From: Nocardioides campestrisoli
Lineage (GTDB): Bacteria > Actinomycetota > Actinomycetes > Propionibacteriales > Nocardioidaceae
Direction: 5' to 3'
NCBI RefSeq assembly: GCF_013624435.2
Contig: NZ_CP061768.1
Coordinates: forward strand, 3,934,001 to 3,998,000
Length of the DNA stretch: 64,000 bases
The first letter of the stretch is position 1; each line of letters opens with the position of its first letter. Shown in pieces: positions 30,000 to 39,211 of this stretch. The position numbers and the translations under genes are program-made. The notes under the pieces are model-generated. The model did no database searches, was not told where the DNA came from, and worked only from the letters and a program-made list of their open reading frames with translations.

Positions 30000-30152
30000 G
30001 GTGAAGTCCGCGCCAGGTCCGTGCGTCCCACCGCGGGCTGGGCACGGCGTACGTCGGGGGACGGCCGGGCGGCCAGCGGCGGCGCCGGCGTACCGCACTC
30101 GCCTGTCCCGGCGCTTCGGCCCGCCAGGCACGAACATGGCACGCACTCCGGT

Positions 30153-30212
30153 GACCTGGCACGGCATGCATCCCGTGCCAACCCCGGGGATCCCCGGCTG
30201 TGCGGGGATTCC
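30153..30212 (+). repeat. Dispersed palindromic repeat, copy 2
   Basis: It runs from GACCTGGCACGG through CGTGCCAACCCC to the hairpin GGATCCCCG-GCTGTG-CGGGGATT. It ends about 45 bp before the GH43-like promoter. Confidence 0.7.
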
Positions 30213-30254
30213 GTCGGACGTGCCGAGGGACTGCCGCAAAGGCAACAAGCAAGA

Positions 30255-30260
30255 TAGACT
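30255..30260 (+). promoter_or_regulatory. Predicted -10 element of the GH43-like gene
   Basis: TAGACT ends 8 nt before the ATG at 30269, again without a Shine-Dalgarno. Confidence 0.5.
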
Positions 30261-30268
30261 TTAGCCGC

Positions 30269-31162
30269 ATGAGCCTGCACACGCTGCCGCTGCCCGAGCT
30301 CGACGGTGCCGAGGTCGTCGTCCCGGCCCCGGGGATCGGGCCGGGCAACTGGGCGGGCGCTGCCACCGTGACCCTGGTCGACGACACCTTCTGGCTCGCC
30401 TACCGGATCCGACGACCGCTCGACGCGGGCCGTGGCCTCTCCACGGTCGTCGCCAGCTCGGTGGACGGGGTGCGGTTCCGCACCGAGGCCCAGGTCTTCC
30501 GCGACCAGTTCGGTGCCGAGTCGTTCGAGCGGCCGGTGGTGCTCAGGCGCCCGGACGGCGGCTGGCGGCTCTACCTCTCCTGCGCCACCCCGGGGTCGAA
30601 GCACTGGTGGATCGAGGCGCTGGACGCCGACACCCCCCAGGGGCTCCCCACCGGTCGGCGGACGGTCGTGCTGGCCGGCGACGACGCCGTGGCGGTCAAG
30701 GACCCGGTGATCACCGAGCGTGACGGACGGTGGGAGATGTGGGTCTGCGAGCACCCGCTGACCGAGCCCGGCCAGGAGGACCGGATGAGCACGGCGTACC
30801 TGACCAGTGACGACGGCCTGGTCTGGCAGCGGCACGGCACGGTGCTGGAGCCGCGGCCGGACGCCTGGGACGCCCGCGGCGCCCGGGTCACCACCGTGCT
30901 CTCCCACGACCCGCTGGTGGTGCTGTACGACGGCCGCCCCCGGGCCGAGGACAACTGGCACGAGACCACCGGCGTCGCGTCCGCGCAGGACGGCGCCCTG
31001 GTCGCCGACGACAGCGTGCCGCCGCTGCGCTCCCCGCACTCCGACGGCGCACTGCGCTACGCCTCCGCGGTCCCGCTCCCCGACGGCTCGACCCGGTTCT
31101 ACGTCGAGGTCGCCCGCGAGGACGGCGCGCACGACCTGGTGACCTCGCTGAGCCGGGCCTGA
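30269..31162 (+). CDS. GH43-like five-bladed beta-propeller protein
   Basis: The 297-residue cytosolic protein shows the repeated beta-propeller pattern of GH43/GH32/GH68-like proteins: GNWAGAATVTLVDDTFWLAYRIRRP, VVASSVDGVRFRTE, ERPVVLRRPDGGWRLYLSCATPGSKHWWIEALDAD, VKDPVITERDGRWEMWVCEHPLT and TAYLTSDDGLVWQRHG. Putative acidic residues typical of the family occur in VDD, KDP and CEH, but a hydrolase activity is not proven. There is no signal peptide, so a secreted polysaccharide substrate is unlikely unless it is imported. It stands alone between the repeat-rich spacer and a convergent sulfotransferase gene. Confidence 0.75.
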   Translation: MSLHTLPLPELDGAEVVVPAPGIGPGNWAGAATVTLVDDTFWLAYRIRRPLDAGRGLSTVVASSVDGVRFRTEAQVFRDQFGAESFERPVVLRRPDGGWRLYLSCATPGSKHWWIEALDADTPQGLPTGRRTVVLAGDDAVAVKDPVITERDGRWEMWVCEHPLTEPGQEDRMSTAYLTSDDGLVWQRHGTVLEPRPDAWDARGARVTTVLSHDPLVVLYDGRPRAEDNWHETTGVASAQDGALVADDSVPPLRSPHSDGALRYASAVPLPDGSTRFYVEVAREDGAHDLVTSLSRA

Positions 31163-31177
31163 CCCGCCGACCCTGGC

Positions 31178-32155
31178 TCAGCCCACCCTGGACTGGGCGC
31201 TGGTACGGCTGGAGAAGGTGCCGCCGTCGCGGTAGGTCTTCCAGTCCTCGAACGACTCGCCGGTCAGCTCCTCGAGCAGCGCGATGTCCGGCAGGTGCGG
31301 CTCGAGCAGGAACGCCCGCTGGCCCGGGGTCAGCCGCGGCCGGGACTCGTCGCCGCCGCGGTGCAGCTGCGCGACCAGCGGACGGCTCACCGTGCGCCAG
31401 ACCTCCGGCGGGAGGAACTGTCCCACCGCCGCCCCGGCCCGGATCACCGGGCCGATGGCCCGCACCCGGGCGCCGTCACGCACGAACGGACGCGAGTTGT
31501 CCTTCGGGATCGCCGCCACGTCGGCGGTGTCGACGCCCAGGAACCGGAAGACCCGGTCGAGCGCCTGCGACGGCTGGTCGACCAGCTCGCGGTAGCGCAG
31601 CACGAGCACCTGCTCGCGGGGGAAGTGGTCGAAGAGGTCGGCGAGCTGCCGGCCGTACATCCCGACGTTCCGGTAGTGCCAGAACGGCGCCCACCCGGCG
31701 TCGATCCGCTGCTGCTCGCGCGCCACCGCCTCGAGGATGTCGCCGCGCGGCTCCAGCCCGTCGGTCCACAGGTGCATCCAGTTGGAGTAGGCCCGGTCGA
31801 CCGGGTCGCGCAGCACCGCCACCAGCCTGGCGTCGGGGCGGTCCACCGCGAGCCGGCGACGGGCGTCGCGGTTGTAGAGGTAGAACGGGGTGCTCTCCCC
31901 CGCGAGCACGCCTGCGGGCACGTCGCGGAACAGGTCGAGGTAGCGCCGACGCTGCCAGATCCACTCCCGGTTGCTGTGCGCGTCGCCGGGCCCCTTGTAC
32001 GCCGGCGGCGGCGAGTCGCCGCACATGTAGTACTTCGGTTCCTTGACCCGGCTCATGTGCAGCTGCGGGTGCTGGGCCAGGGCGGCGTGCAGGGCGCTCG
32101 TGCCGGCCTTCGGGGCACCGATCAGGAAGAAGTCCGGGAGACGGTCCGCAGCCAT
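31178..32155 (-). CDS. PAPS-dependent sulfotransferase
   Basis: The 325-residue enzyme has the 5'-phosphosulfate loop FLIGAPKAGTSALHAALAQHP at the N-terminus and the 3'-phosphate-binding segment VAVLRDPVDRAYSNWMHLW, where Arg and Ser contact PAPS. RYRELVDQPSQALDRVFRFLGV and the C-terminal FAxEPHLP-like helix (RAFLLEPHLPDIALLEELTG) are typical of the heparan-type Sulfotransfer family. It transfers sulfate from PAPS to an alcohol or carbohydrate hydroxyl. No signal or membrane segment is seen. TAGTCT lies 6 nt before the ATG, making it a probable leaderless mRNA. Acceptor unknown. Confidence 0.88.
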   Translation of the reverse strand: MAADRLPDFFLIGAPKAGTSALHAALAQHPQLHMSRVKEPKYYMCGDSPPPAYKGPGDAHSNREWIWQRRRYLDLFRDVPAGVLAGESTPFYLYNRDARRRLAVDRPDARLVAVLRDPVDRAYSNWMHLWTDGLEPRGDILEAVAREQQRIDAGWAPFWHYRNVGMYGRQLADLFDHFPREQVLVLRYRELVDQPSQALDRVFRFLGVDTADVAAIPKDNSRPFVRDGARVRAIGPVIRAGAAVGQFLPPEVWRTVSRPLVAQLHRGGDESRPRLTPGQRAFLLEPHLPDIALLEELTGESFEDWKTYRDGGTFSSRTSAQSRVG

Positions 32156-32161
32156 TCCAAA

Positions 32162-32167
32162 AGACTA
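32162..32167 (-). promoter_or_regulatory. Predicted -10 element of leaderless sulfotransferase gene
   Basis: TAGTCT on the minus strand ends 6 nt before the ATG at 32155. Confidence 0.5.
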
Positions 32168-32284
32168 GTGAGCCACAAGGGTTTGGCAAGGGGTGTCCAC
32201 CGGGGGTCCGGCAGGGCCCGGCGTGACGTCCGGAAGCCGGGACCGACCGGCGCCGCAGGGGTGTCGAGGCGGACGCGCGTGTCC

Positions 32285-32290
32285 CAGACT
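32285..32290 (+). promoter_or_regulatory. Predicted -10 element of leaderless thpR
   Basis: CAGACT ends 6 nt before the ATG at 32297 and is one base from TAGACT. Confidence 0.4.
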
Positions 32291-32296
32291 GTGGTC

Positions 32297-32878
32297 ATGA
32301 GGCTCTTCGTCGCCGTCGTGCCGCCGCCCGAGGCGGTCGAGCACCTCGACGAGTTCCTCGACGTACGCCGCGAGGCCGCCCGCTTCCGCTGGACCCTGGC
32401 CGACCAGATCCACGTGACCCTGGCGTTCCTGCCCGAGGTCGCCGACCGGCACCTCGACGAGCTGGTCGAGCGCCTGGGCCGAGGTGCGGCCCGCCGGGAC
32501 CGGTTCCCCACCCGGATCGCCGGGGGTGGCGCCTTCCCGCACGTCGCCGGCGCCAAGGTCCTGTGGGCCGGGCTCGCCCTCGACGACCCCGGCCGGCTCC
32601 AGCTCCGCCGTCTGGCCGAGGGCTCCCGGGCTGCGGCCAGCCGGACCGGGACCACGGTGGAGGGCCGCCGCTTCCGGCCGCACCTGACCGTGGCCCGGAT
32701 GGGACGCCCGACCGAGGTCACCCCGTGGGTCCGCCTGCTCGACTCCTACGAGGGGCCGCCCTGGACGGTCGACACGGTGACCCTGATCCAGTCGCACCTG
32801 GGCGAGGGGCCCCGCAAGCGGCCGCGCTACGAGGTGCTGACCGAGCTGCCGGTCGGCGCCGGCGCCACCTCGTCGTGA
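32297..32878 (+). CDS. thpR: RNA 2',3'-cyclic phosphodiesterase (2'-5' RNA ligase family)
   Basis: The 193-residue two-histidine phosphoesterase starts MRLFVAVVPPPEAVEHL and carries the two HxT motifs, HVTLAF (His39) and PHLTVAR in the second half, which form the symmetric active site. Length and the N-terminal RLFVAV pattern are typical of bacterial ThpR, which opens 2',3'-cyclic phosphates on RNA ends; the ligase activity reported for the family is weak. It acts in the cytosol. The gene is divergent from the sulfotransferase gene with about 140 bp between them and is not part of an operon. Confidence 0.9.
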   Translation: MRLFVAVVPPPEAVEHLDEFLDVRREAARFRWTLADQIHVTLAFLPEVADRHLDELVERLGRGAARRDRFPTRIAGGGAFPHVAGAKVLWAGLALDDPGRLQLRRLAEGSRAAASRTGTTVEGRRFRPHLTVARMGRPTEVTPWVRLLDSYEGPPWTVDTVTLIQSHLGEGPRKRPRYEVLTELPVGAGATSS

Positions 32879-32951
32879 GCTCCGGTCCCGTTCGGCGGGG
32901 GGCGAGGCAGACGGCGTCCAGGCCGGTCAGAAGGTCAAGGCTGTCAGGCCG

Positions 32952-34418
32952 TCAGCGGACGGCGGCCTCGCGCGGCACGGACCGGAGGATGTCCTCGACC
33001 CGCTCCTTGGCGTCCCCGAAGAGCATCCGGGTGTTCTCCTTGAAGAAGAGCGGGTTCTGGACGCCGGCGTACCCGGTGGCCATCGAGCGCTTGAAGACGA
33101 TGACCTCACGCGCGTTCCAGACCTCCAGCACGGGCATCCCGGCGATCGGGGAGTCCGGCTCCTCGACGGCGGCCGGGTTGACCGTGTCGTTGGCGCCGAT
33201 CACCAGGACCACGTCGGTCTCGGGGAGGTCGTCGTTGATCTCGTCCATCTCGAGCACGATGTCGTAGGGCACCTTGGCCTCGGCCAGCAGCACGTTCATG
33301 TGGCCGGGCAGCCGGCCCGCGACCGGGTGGATGCCGAACCGGACCTCGATGCCCCGGGAGCGCAGCGCCGCGGTCAGCTCGGCGACCGGGTACTGCGCCT
33401 GGGCCACCGCCATGCCGTAGCCCGGGGTGATCACCACGGACCTCGCCCCGGTCAGCAGCTCGGCGGTCTCCTCGGCGGTGATCTCGCGGTGCTCGCCGTA
33501 GTCGCGCGCCTCGCCCGCGGAGCCGCCGTCGGAGCCGAAGCCGCCGGCGATCACCGAGATGAACGAGCGGTTCATCGCCTTGCACATGATGTAGGACAGG
33601 ATCGCACCGGAGGAGCCCACCAGGGAGCCGGTGATGATCAGCAGGTCGTTGCTCAGCATGAAGCCGGCGGCCGCGGCGGCCCAGCCGGAGTAGGAGTTGA
33701 GCATCGAGACGACGACGGGCATGTCGCCGCCGCCGATCGCCGCCACCAGGTGGAAGCCGAGCAGCAGCGCGAGCGCGGTCATCAGCAGCAGCGGCACCAG
33801 CCCGACCTCGACGTCGCCGGTGAGGATCGCCTGCGACGACATGAACCAGATCATCAGGCCCAGCGAGACCACCAGGATCCCGGCGTTCAGCAGGTGCCGA
33901 CCCGGCAGGGTCAGCGGCGAGGACTTCATCTTCCCGCTCAGCTTGAGGTTGGCCACGATCGAGCCGGTGAAGGTGACCGCCCCGATGAAGACGCCGAGGA
34001 AGACCTCGACCGCGTGCACCTTGTCGTGCGTCCCGTGCTCGAAGAAGGAGTTGAAGCCGACCAGCACCGCGGCCAGGCCGACGAAGCTGTGCAGCAGCGC
34101 GATCAGCTCGGGCATCCCGGTCATCTCGACCGTGCGCGCCTTCCAGGCGCCGATGGCGCCGCCGATCAGCATCGGGACGGCGATCAGCACCAGGGTGATC
34201 GGCAGGTCGCGGTAGCCGACGTACTGGCTCTGCCGGGCGGCCAGCAGGATCGTGGCGACCAGGGCCAGCCCCATGCCGGCCATGCCGGCCTGGTTGCCGC
34301 GCTTGGCGGTCTCGTGCTTGGAGAGCCCGGCCAGCGCGGCGATGAAGAGCACGCCGGCGATGATGTAGAGGCCCTGGACGAAGCCCACGAGCTCGGAGGA
34401 CGTCAGGAAGTCGGTCAT
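32952..34418 (-). CDS. pntB: NAD(P) transhydrogenase subunit beta
   Basis: The 488-residue subunit comprises about nine membrane spans (residues 1-290, domain II) and a C-terminal NADP(H)-binding domain III. The latter has TPGYGMAVAQAQYPVAELTAALRSRGIEVRFGIHPVAGRLPGHMNVLLAEAKVPYD and the NADP contact segment GANDTVNPAA followed by VFKRSMATGYAGVQNPLFF. With PntA it couples hydride transfer between NADH and NADP+ to proton movement, supplying NADPH. AAGGA lies 9 nt before the ATG, 3 nt after the pntA stop, so the two are co-transcribed. Confidence 0.95.
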   Translation of the reverse strand: MTDFLTSSELVGFVQGLYIIAGVLFIAALAGLSKHETAKRGNQAGMAGMGLALVATILLAARQSQYVGYRDLPITLVLIAVPMLIGGAIGAWKARTVEMTGMPELIALLHSFVGLAAVLVGFNSFFEHGTHDKVHAVEVFLGVFIGAVTFTGSIVANLKLSGKMKSSPLTLPGRHLLNAGILVVSLGLMIWFMSSQAILTGDVEVGLVPLLLMTALALLLGFHLVAAIGGGDMPVVVSMLNSYSGWAAAAAGFMLSNDLLIITGSLVGSSGAILSYIMCKAMNRSFISVIAGGFGSDGGSAGEARDYGEHREITAEETAELLTGARSVVITPGYGMAVAQAQYPVAELTAALRSRGIEVRFGIHPVAGRLPGHMNVLLAEAKVPYDIVLEMDEINDDLPETDVVLVIGANDTVNPAAVEEPDSPIAGMPVLEVWNAREVIVFKRSMATGYAGVQNPLFFKENTRMLFGDAKERVEDILRSVPREAAVR

Positions 34419-34421
34419 GGC

Positions 34422-35960
34422 TCAGTCCTTCCGGAACATCTCGAGCATGCGGAGGGTGACCAGGAAGCCACCGAAGATGTTGATGCTGGCCACCAGCACG
34501 GCGACCACGGCCAGCGCCGAGACCAGCAGGTTCTCCGAGCCGACCTGGAGGATCCCGCCGACCACGATGATCCCGGAGATCGCGTTGGTCTCGCTCATCA
34601 GCGGGGTGTGCAGCGCGTGCGCCACGTTGGAGATGACGTAGTAACCGACGAAGACGGCCAGCGCGAAGACGGTGAAGTGGTTGAGGAACGCCCCCGGTGA
34701 GACCGTCGCGAGCGCGGCGAAGAGCACCGCGCCCAGGGCGGCCGCGAACACCTTGCGGCGCGGGTCCGGTGGCGGCTTGGGCGCGGCCGGCTCCTTCGCC
34801 GGGGCGGGCGCGGCGGCCGGGGCGGCCGAGACCTGCACCGGCGGCGGCGGCCACATCGACTCCCCGTCGCGGACCACGGTGATGCCGCGCTGCACGACGT
34901 CGTCCATGTCCAGGACCAGCTCGCCGTCCTTGCCGGGGGTGAGCAGCTTGAACAGGTTGGCGATGTTGGTGCCGTAGAGCTGGCTGGTCTGGGCGGCCAG
35001 CCGGCCGGCCAGGTCGGTGTAGCCGAGGATCGTCACCAGGTTCTCGGTGACGACCTTCTCGTCCTTCACCGTGAGCTCGCAGTTGCCGCCGTTGGCGGCG
35101 GCCATGTCGACGATCACCGAGCCGGGCTTCATCCGGCTGACCGTCTCGGCGGTGATCAGCCGCGGCGCGGGCCGGCCGGGGATCAGCGCGGTGGTGATGA
35201 CGATGTCGGCGTTGCGCGCCTCCTCGTCGTACATCACCGCGGTGGCCTTCTCCTGCTCGGCCGTCATCTCCTTGGCGTAGCCGTCGGAGGAGGCCTGCGC
35301 CTCCATCGCCGGGTCGTCGATGGTGACGAACTCGGCGCCCATCGACTGCACCTGCTCGGCGACCTCGGGGCGTACGTCGAAGGCGCGGACGATCGCACCC
35401 ATCGAGCCGGCCGCGCCGATCGCGGCCAGCCCGGCCACGCCGGCGCCGACCACGAAGACCCGCGCGGGCGGCACCTTGCCGGCGGCGGTGACCTGGCCGG
35501 TGAACTGGCGGCCGAAGACGTGGGCGGCCTCGATCACCGCGCGGTAGCCCGCGACGTTGGCCATCGAGCTGAGCACGTCCATCGACTGCGCCCGCGAGAT
35601 GCGCGGCACCGCGTCCATCGCCAGGCCGGTGACGCCGGCGGCAGCCAGCTGCTCGACCAGCTCCGGGCTGCGGGCCGGCGCCATCAGCGAGACGACGGTG
35701 GCGCCCCGACGCAGCCGGCCGATCTCCTCGGGGGTGGGTGCGTTGACCTTGACCACCACGTCGCTGGCCCAGACCTCCGCACCGTCGGCGACCCGCACGC
35801 CGGCGTCGGCGTACGTCTCGTCCCGCAGGTCCGCTGCCTGGCCTGCGCCGGTCTCGACGACGACCTCGTAGCCGAGCTTGGCGAGCTGATCCGCGGTCTT
35901 CGCCGTCGCCGCGACGAGGGTCTCGCCGGGCCGGGACTCGCGGGGAATGCCGATGCGCAC
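34422..35960 (-). CDS. pntA: NAD(P) transhydrogenase subunit alpha (fused domain I plus membrane part)
   Basis: This 512-residue subunit contains the NAD(H)-binding domain I (about 1-380) with MRIGIPRE at the start, RISRAQSMDVLSSMANVAGYRAV and the Rossmann loop VGAGVAGLAAIGAAGSMGA followed by FDVRPE. A Pro/Ala linker (about 385-415) precedes four C-terminal membrane spans. Some actinobacteria split this subunit into PntAA and PntAB; here it is a single chain as in E. coli. AGGAGG lies 6 nt before the GTG start, and TAGGTT further upstream suggests a leadered promoter. It heads the pntA-pntB operon. Confidence 0.95.
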   Translation of the reverse strand: MRIGIPRESRPGETLVAATAKTADQLAKLGYEVVVETGAGQAADLRDETYADAGVRVADGAEVWASDVVVKVNAPTPEEIGRLRRGATVVSLMAPARSPELVEQLAAAGVTGLAMDAVPRISRAQSMDVLSSMANVAGYRAVIEAAHVFGRQFTGQVTAAGKVPPARVFVVGAGVAGLAAIGAAGSMGAIVRAFDVRPEVAEQVQSMGAEFVTIDDPAMEAQASSDGYAKEMTAEQEKATAVMYDEEARNADIVITTALIPGRPAPRLITAETVSRMKPGSVIVDMAAANGGNCELTVKDEKVVTENLVTILGYTDLAGRLAAQTSQLYGTNIANLFKLLTPGKDGELVLDMDDVVQRGITVVRDGESMWPPPPVQVSAAPAAAPAPAKEPAAPKPPPDPRRKVFAAALGAVLFAALATVSPGAFLNHFTVFALAVFVGYYVISNVAHALHTPLMSETNAISGIIVVGGILQVGSENLLVSALAVVAVLVASINIFGGFLVTLRMLEMFRKD

Positions 35961-36096
35961 GAATGCCTCCTAGGTGTGAGCGAGGTCAACCTACAGGTGA
36001 CGTGTGTCGCATCCCGCACGGTCTCACGGGTGACCGGGCCCCCGCGACCCCCTCCCAGACTCCCCCGTCCGATGCTGTGGACCCCGCAGACGCAAG

Positions 36097-36129
36097 GGGC
36101 CGCGGCCTCCCGGAAGGAGACCGCGGCCC
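36097..36129 (-). terminator. Terminator hairpin after the MMPL gene
   Basis: Fourteen-base arms (36097-36110 and 36116-36129) pair with one mismatch around a 5-nt loop, and GACGCA/TGCGTC outside them extends the stem. It lies 30 nt beyond the MMPL stop. Confidence 0.65.
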
Positions 36130-36158
36130 GTGCCTGCGTCGTACGACCCAGGGGCGAC

Positions 36159-38465
36159 TCAGATGTAGTCGTCCTCCGGCACGCCGTCCTTGAGGTAGGG
36201 GCGGTGCAGCTTCTCGCCCTCCACGTCGACGTTGGGCAGGATCTTGTCGAGCCAGCGCGGGATCCACCAGGCCTTGTCACCCAGCATGTAGAGCAGTGCC
36301 GGGATCAGCACCAGCCGGACGATGAAGGCGTCGAAGACGATCGCCACCGCCAGCGCGAAGCCCATCGACTTGATGATCGGCTCGGTCTGCAGGATGAAGG
36401 CGGCGAAGACCGCGATCATGATGGCCGCCGCGGCGGTGACCACCCGGGCGCTGTTGCGGAAGCCGTCGACCACCGCGTCCCGCGTGGACTTCCCGTGCAC
36501 GTGCGCCTCACGCATCCGGGTCACCAGGAAGACCTGGTAGTCCATCGCGAGCCCGAAGACCATGCCGATCAGGATGATCGGCATGAACGAGACGATCGGC
36601 TGACCCTCGATGATCCCGAGCGCGCCCTCCTGGAAGACCAGGACGGTGGCGCCCAGCGTGGCCAGCACCGAGAGCAGGAAGCCCAGGGTGGCGGTCAGCG
36701 GCACCAGGATCGACCGGAAGACCAGCACCAGCAGGACGAACGCGAGCCCGATCACGACCGCCAGGTAGACCGGCAGCGCGTCGTTGAGCCGGTCGGAGAC
36801 GTCGGTGGTGATCGCGGTCAGCCCGGTGACGCCGGTGGTGGCGCCGGTCTGCTCCTCGATGTCGGACTGCCCGTCGCGCAGCGCCTGGAGCAGCTCGGTG
36901 GTCTCCTCGTCGTCCGGGCCCGTGGTCGGGGTGACCAGCACCTGGGCGCCGGTGCCCTCCTCGTTGCTCATCACCACCTGGGCGTTGGCGACGCCGTCCA
37001 TCTCCGCGGCCCAGCCGGCGACCTCGCCGAAGGCCTGACCGCGCTCCTTCTCGGGCACGTCGCCGGCGTCGACGACGACGACGAACGGACCCTCGCGACC
37101 GGCCCCGAACGCGTCCGCGGTCAGGTCGGTGGCCTGGCGCTGCGTGGTGGAGGTCGGCTTCGTGCCGTCGGTCGGGAACGCCAGGTAGAGGTCCTTGATC
37201 GGGAACGCCAGGGCGCCGAGCACGATGACCACCAGCAGCGCGAACGCGGCCGGGGCCTTGCCGATCAGGCGGGCCCAGCGGACGCCGTTGTTGATGACGT
37301 GGCCGTCGGCCTCGCGCTTGGGGTTGTGCTTGATCACCTGACCGCCGAAGGCCTTCGACTTCAGCACGCCCAGGAACGCCGGCAGCAGGGTGAGCGCGGC
37401 CAGCACGGCCAGCGCGACGCCGGTCGCGGCCGCGAAGCCCATCGAGGCGAGGAACGGGATGTCCACGACCACCAGCGCGGCGAGGGCGATGATGACCGTC
37501 AGGCCGGCGAAGACCACCGCGGAGCCGGCGGTGCCGACCGCGATGCCCATGGCCTCCTGGCGGTCGTCGGTGTGGTGCAGCTCGCTGCGGTAGCGGGCCA
37601 GGATGAAGAGCGTGTAGTCGATGCCGACCGCCAGGCCGATCATGGTGGCCAGCAGCGGCGTGGTCGAGCCGATGTCGGTGAAGGCGGTCATGCCGATGAT
37701 GCCGACGTTGGTCAGGCCCACCGCGACCAGGGCGATCAGGATCGGCATGCCGGCGGCGACCAGCGAGCCGAAGGTGATCAGCAGGACCACCAGCGCCACC
37801 GCGACGCCGATCGCCTCGGAGGTCAGACCGAGCTCGGTGATCACGCTGGTGCCGGAGCCGTTGATCTCCAGGCGCATGCCGCTGGAGTCCTCGACGTCGG
37901 CCAGGAGCTCCTCGAGCTCGTCGATGGTGGTGCCCTTCACCTCGGTGGGCGACTCGACGTCCCACTCGAAGCTGACGATGCCAGTGGTCTTGTCCTCCGA
38001 GAGCGGCGAGAGCACCTTGGCGTTCTCGCGCGCCACGTCGAGCGGCATGCCGCTCTCCTTGGCCGCGTCGAGGACCATCTTCTCCTGGCCCGCGGCCGCG
38101 GTGGCCGGGTCGACCAGCTGCATCTCCTTGACCGGCGGCGTCTGCGGCAGCTCCGGGATGCCGGCGAGCAGCTGCTCGATCGCCTTGACGTTCTCCGGGT
38201 CCTCCAGCGTCGTGCCCTCGGGCGCGACCGCGACGATGTTGACCGTCGCCTCGGCGAACGGGTCCTCGGCGTTGGGGAACAGCTCCTGCTGGAGGTCGGA
38301 CGCCTTCTCCGAGGGGATGCCCGGGATGGTCAGCGCGTCGCTCATCGGCTTGGACTGGGTGGCCGCGAAGCCGCCGATCGCCAGAAAGGCGATCAGCCAC
38401 GCGATCAGGAAGAACGGCCAGCGCCGGAAGGCGGTCTTGCCGAGTCGGTAGAGCAGGGTTGCCAT
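36159..38465 (-). CDS. MMPL-family RND transporter
   Basis: The 768-residue exporter has one N-terminal span (FFLIAWLIAFLAIGGFA), an extracytoplasmic loop of about 170 residues, a first bundle of spans with GVAVALVVLLITFGSLVAAGMPIL and LAVGIDYTLFILARYRSE, a second loop, and a second bundle with GLAMDYQVFLVTRMREAHVHGKS. GIDYxLF and AMDYQVFL are the conserved proton-relay regions of MMPL proteins. Members export lipids, siderophores or drugs. AGGAG lies 13 nt before the ATG. A TetR regulator gene is immediately upstream on the same strand (113 bp), the usual repressor-exporter pairing. The substrate is not predictable. Confidence 0.92.
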   Translation of the reverse strand: MATLLYRLGKTAFRRWPFFLIAWLIAFLAIGGFAATQSKPMSDALTIPGIPSEKASDLQQELFPNAEDPFAEATVNIVAVAPEGTTLEDPENVKAIEQLLAGIPELPQTPPVKEMQLVDPATAAAGQEKMVLDAAKESGMPLDVARENAKVLSPLSEDKTTGIVSFEWDVESPTEVKGTTIDELEELLADVEDSSGMRLEINGSGTSVITELGLTSEAIGVAVALVVLLITFGSLVAAGMPILIALVAVGLTNVGIIGMTAFTDIGSTTPLLATMIGLAVGIDYTLFILARYRSELHHTDDRQEAMGIAVGTAGSAVVFAGLTVIIALAALVVVDIPFLASMGFAAATGVALAVLAALTLLPAFLGVLKSKAFGGQVIKHNPKREADGHVINNGVRWARLIGKAPAAFALLVVIVLGALAFPIKDLYLAFPTDGTKPTSTTQRQATDLTADAFGAGREGPFVVVVDAGDVPEKERGQAFGEVAGWAAEMDGVANAQVVMSNEEGTGAQVLVTPTTGPDDEETTELLQALRDGQSDIEEQTGATTGVTGLTAITTDVSDRLNDALPVYLAVVIGLAFVLLVLVFRSILVPLTATLGFLLSVLATLGATVLVFQEGALGIIEGQPIVSFMPIILIGMVFGLAMDYQVFLVTRMREAHVHGKSTRDAVVDGFRNSARVVTAAAAIMIAVFAAFILQTEPIIKSMGFALAVAIVFDAFIVRLVLIPALLYMLGDKAWWIPRWLDKILPNVDVEGEKLHRPYLKDGVPEDDYI

Positions 38466-38578
38466 CTGGGTCAGATCTCCTGAGGAGGTGGGACGGACAC
38501 GTGGTCTCGGGGGGTTTGTTCTGGGGTTCTGCGGTGCGTGCGTCGGGGAGTTCGTGCGTCGTACGGGGGTCGCCGGGC

Positions 38579-39211
38579 CTAGGCGAGCAGCTCTCGGGCG
38601 GTGTCCAGCGCCTCGGCGAAGAGGTCGGGCAGGGGGCGCTCGTCGCGCTCGAGGGCCAGGCTCTCCAGGCAGCTGTCGAAGAGCGCGACCATCAGCCGCA
38701 CCAGCATCCGGGCCCGCTGGTCGCCGAACTCCTTGCCCTCGCGGGCGAGGATCTGCTCGACCAGCTCCCCGGCGATCGCCTCGAACCGCTCGTGCACGGC
38801 GATGAGCAGCCGAGGCACCTCGGTGAGCACCTGGCGCTGGAGCCGCAGGTCGCGCTCGTGGAACGCGTTCTCCGCCAGCAACGCCTGGGCCAGGACCTTG
38901 CAGTCCTCCATCAGGTCGCCGGTCGGCCCGCCGGCCCGGAAGTCGGCGAAGAGCTCGGGCCCGAGCTCGGGCGCAGGCCCGATCACGGCGTCGAGCTTGG
39001 CGGGGTAGTAGTTGAACAGGGTGCGGCGGGAGACCTCGCTGGCCCCGGCGAGGTCCTCCATGGTCCAGCCCTCGAGGCCGCGCTCGAGGGTGAGCCTCAG
39101 CGCCTCGCGCATGATCCGGCGGCTGGTCTCCAAGCGCTTCGCCGCGCGCGAGCCGGTCGCGGGCGAGCTCGCCAGGGGCTCAGGCGTTGCACTCTCGGAC
39201 ATGGAGTGCAT
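38579..39211 (-). CDS. TetR family transcriptional regulator
   Basis: The 210-residue protein has an N-terminal TetR DNA-binding domain (RRIMREALRLTLERGLEGWTMEDLAGASEVSRRTLFNYYPAKLDAVIG) and a helical ligand domain. The recognition helix reads SRRTLFNYYPAK. Two in-frame ATGs are possible (39211 and 39202); the first is used. Four TGCACTC half-sites in alternating orientation overlap the start region, indicating autoregulation. The MMPL exporter gene follows on the same strand and is the most likely regulated partner; the MFS gene ends 30 nt upstream and is read in the same direction. The inducer is unknown. Confidence 0.9.
   Translation of the reverse strand: MHSMSESATPEPLASSPATGSRAAKRLETSRRIMREALRLTLERGLEGWTMEDLAGASEVSRRTLFNYYPAKLDAVIGPAPELGPELFADFRAGGPTGDLMEDCKVLAQALLAENAFHERDLRLQRQVLTEVPRLLIAVHERFEAIAGELVEQILAREGKEFGDQRARMLVRLMVALFDSCLESLALERDERPLPDLFAEALDTARELLA

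Larger units (their letters stand above)
29868..30268. other. 401-bp intergenic region with repeats only
   Basis: The interval between the VIT1-type and GH43-like genes holds a GC-rich tandem repeat, two inverted copies of a dispersed palindromic element and a promoter. Open frames here are short, lack start signals and have poor codon bias; no gene is supported. Confidence 0.6.

Noticed and set aside
29942..30212. Possible CRISPR repeats (ATCCCCG hairpin)
   Set aside because: There are only isolated copies, one inverted, with no regular spacers and no cas genes in the window.
35520..38483. Open frame of 987 codons on the plus strand
   Set aside because: It is antisense to pntA and the MMPL gene, is rich in His/Arg/Gln/Asp low-complexity translation and has no family motif. 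It is a shadow produced by high-GC third positions.
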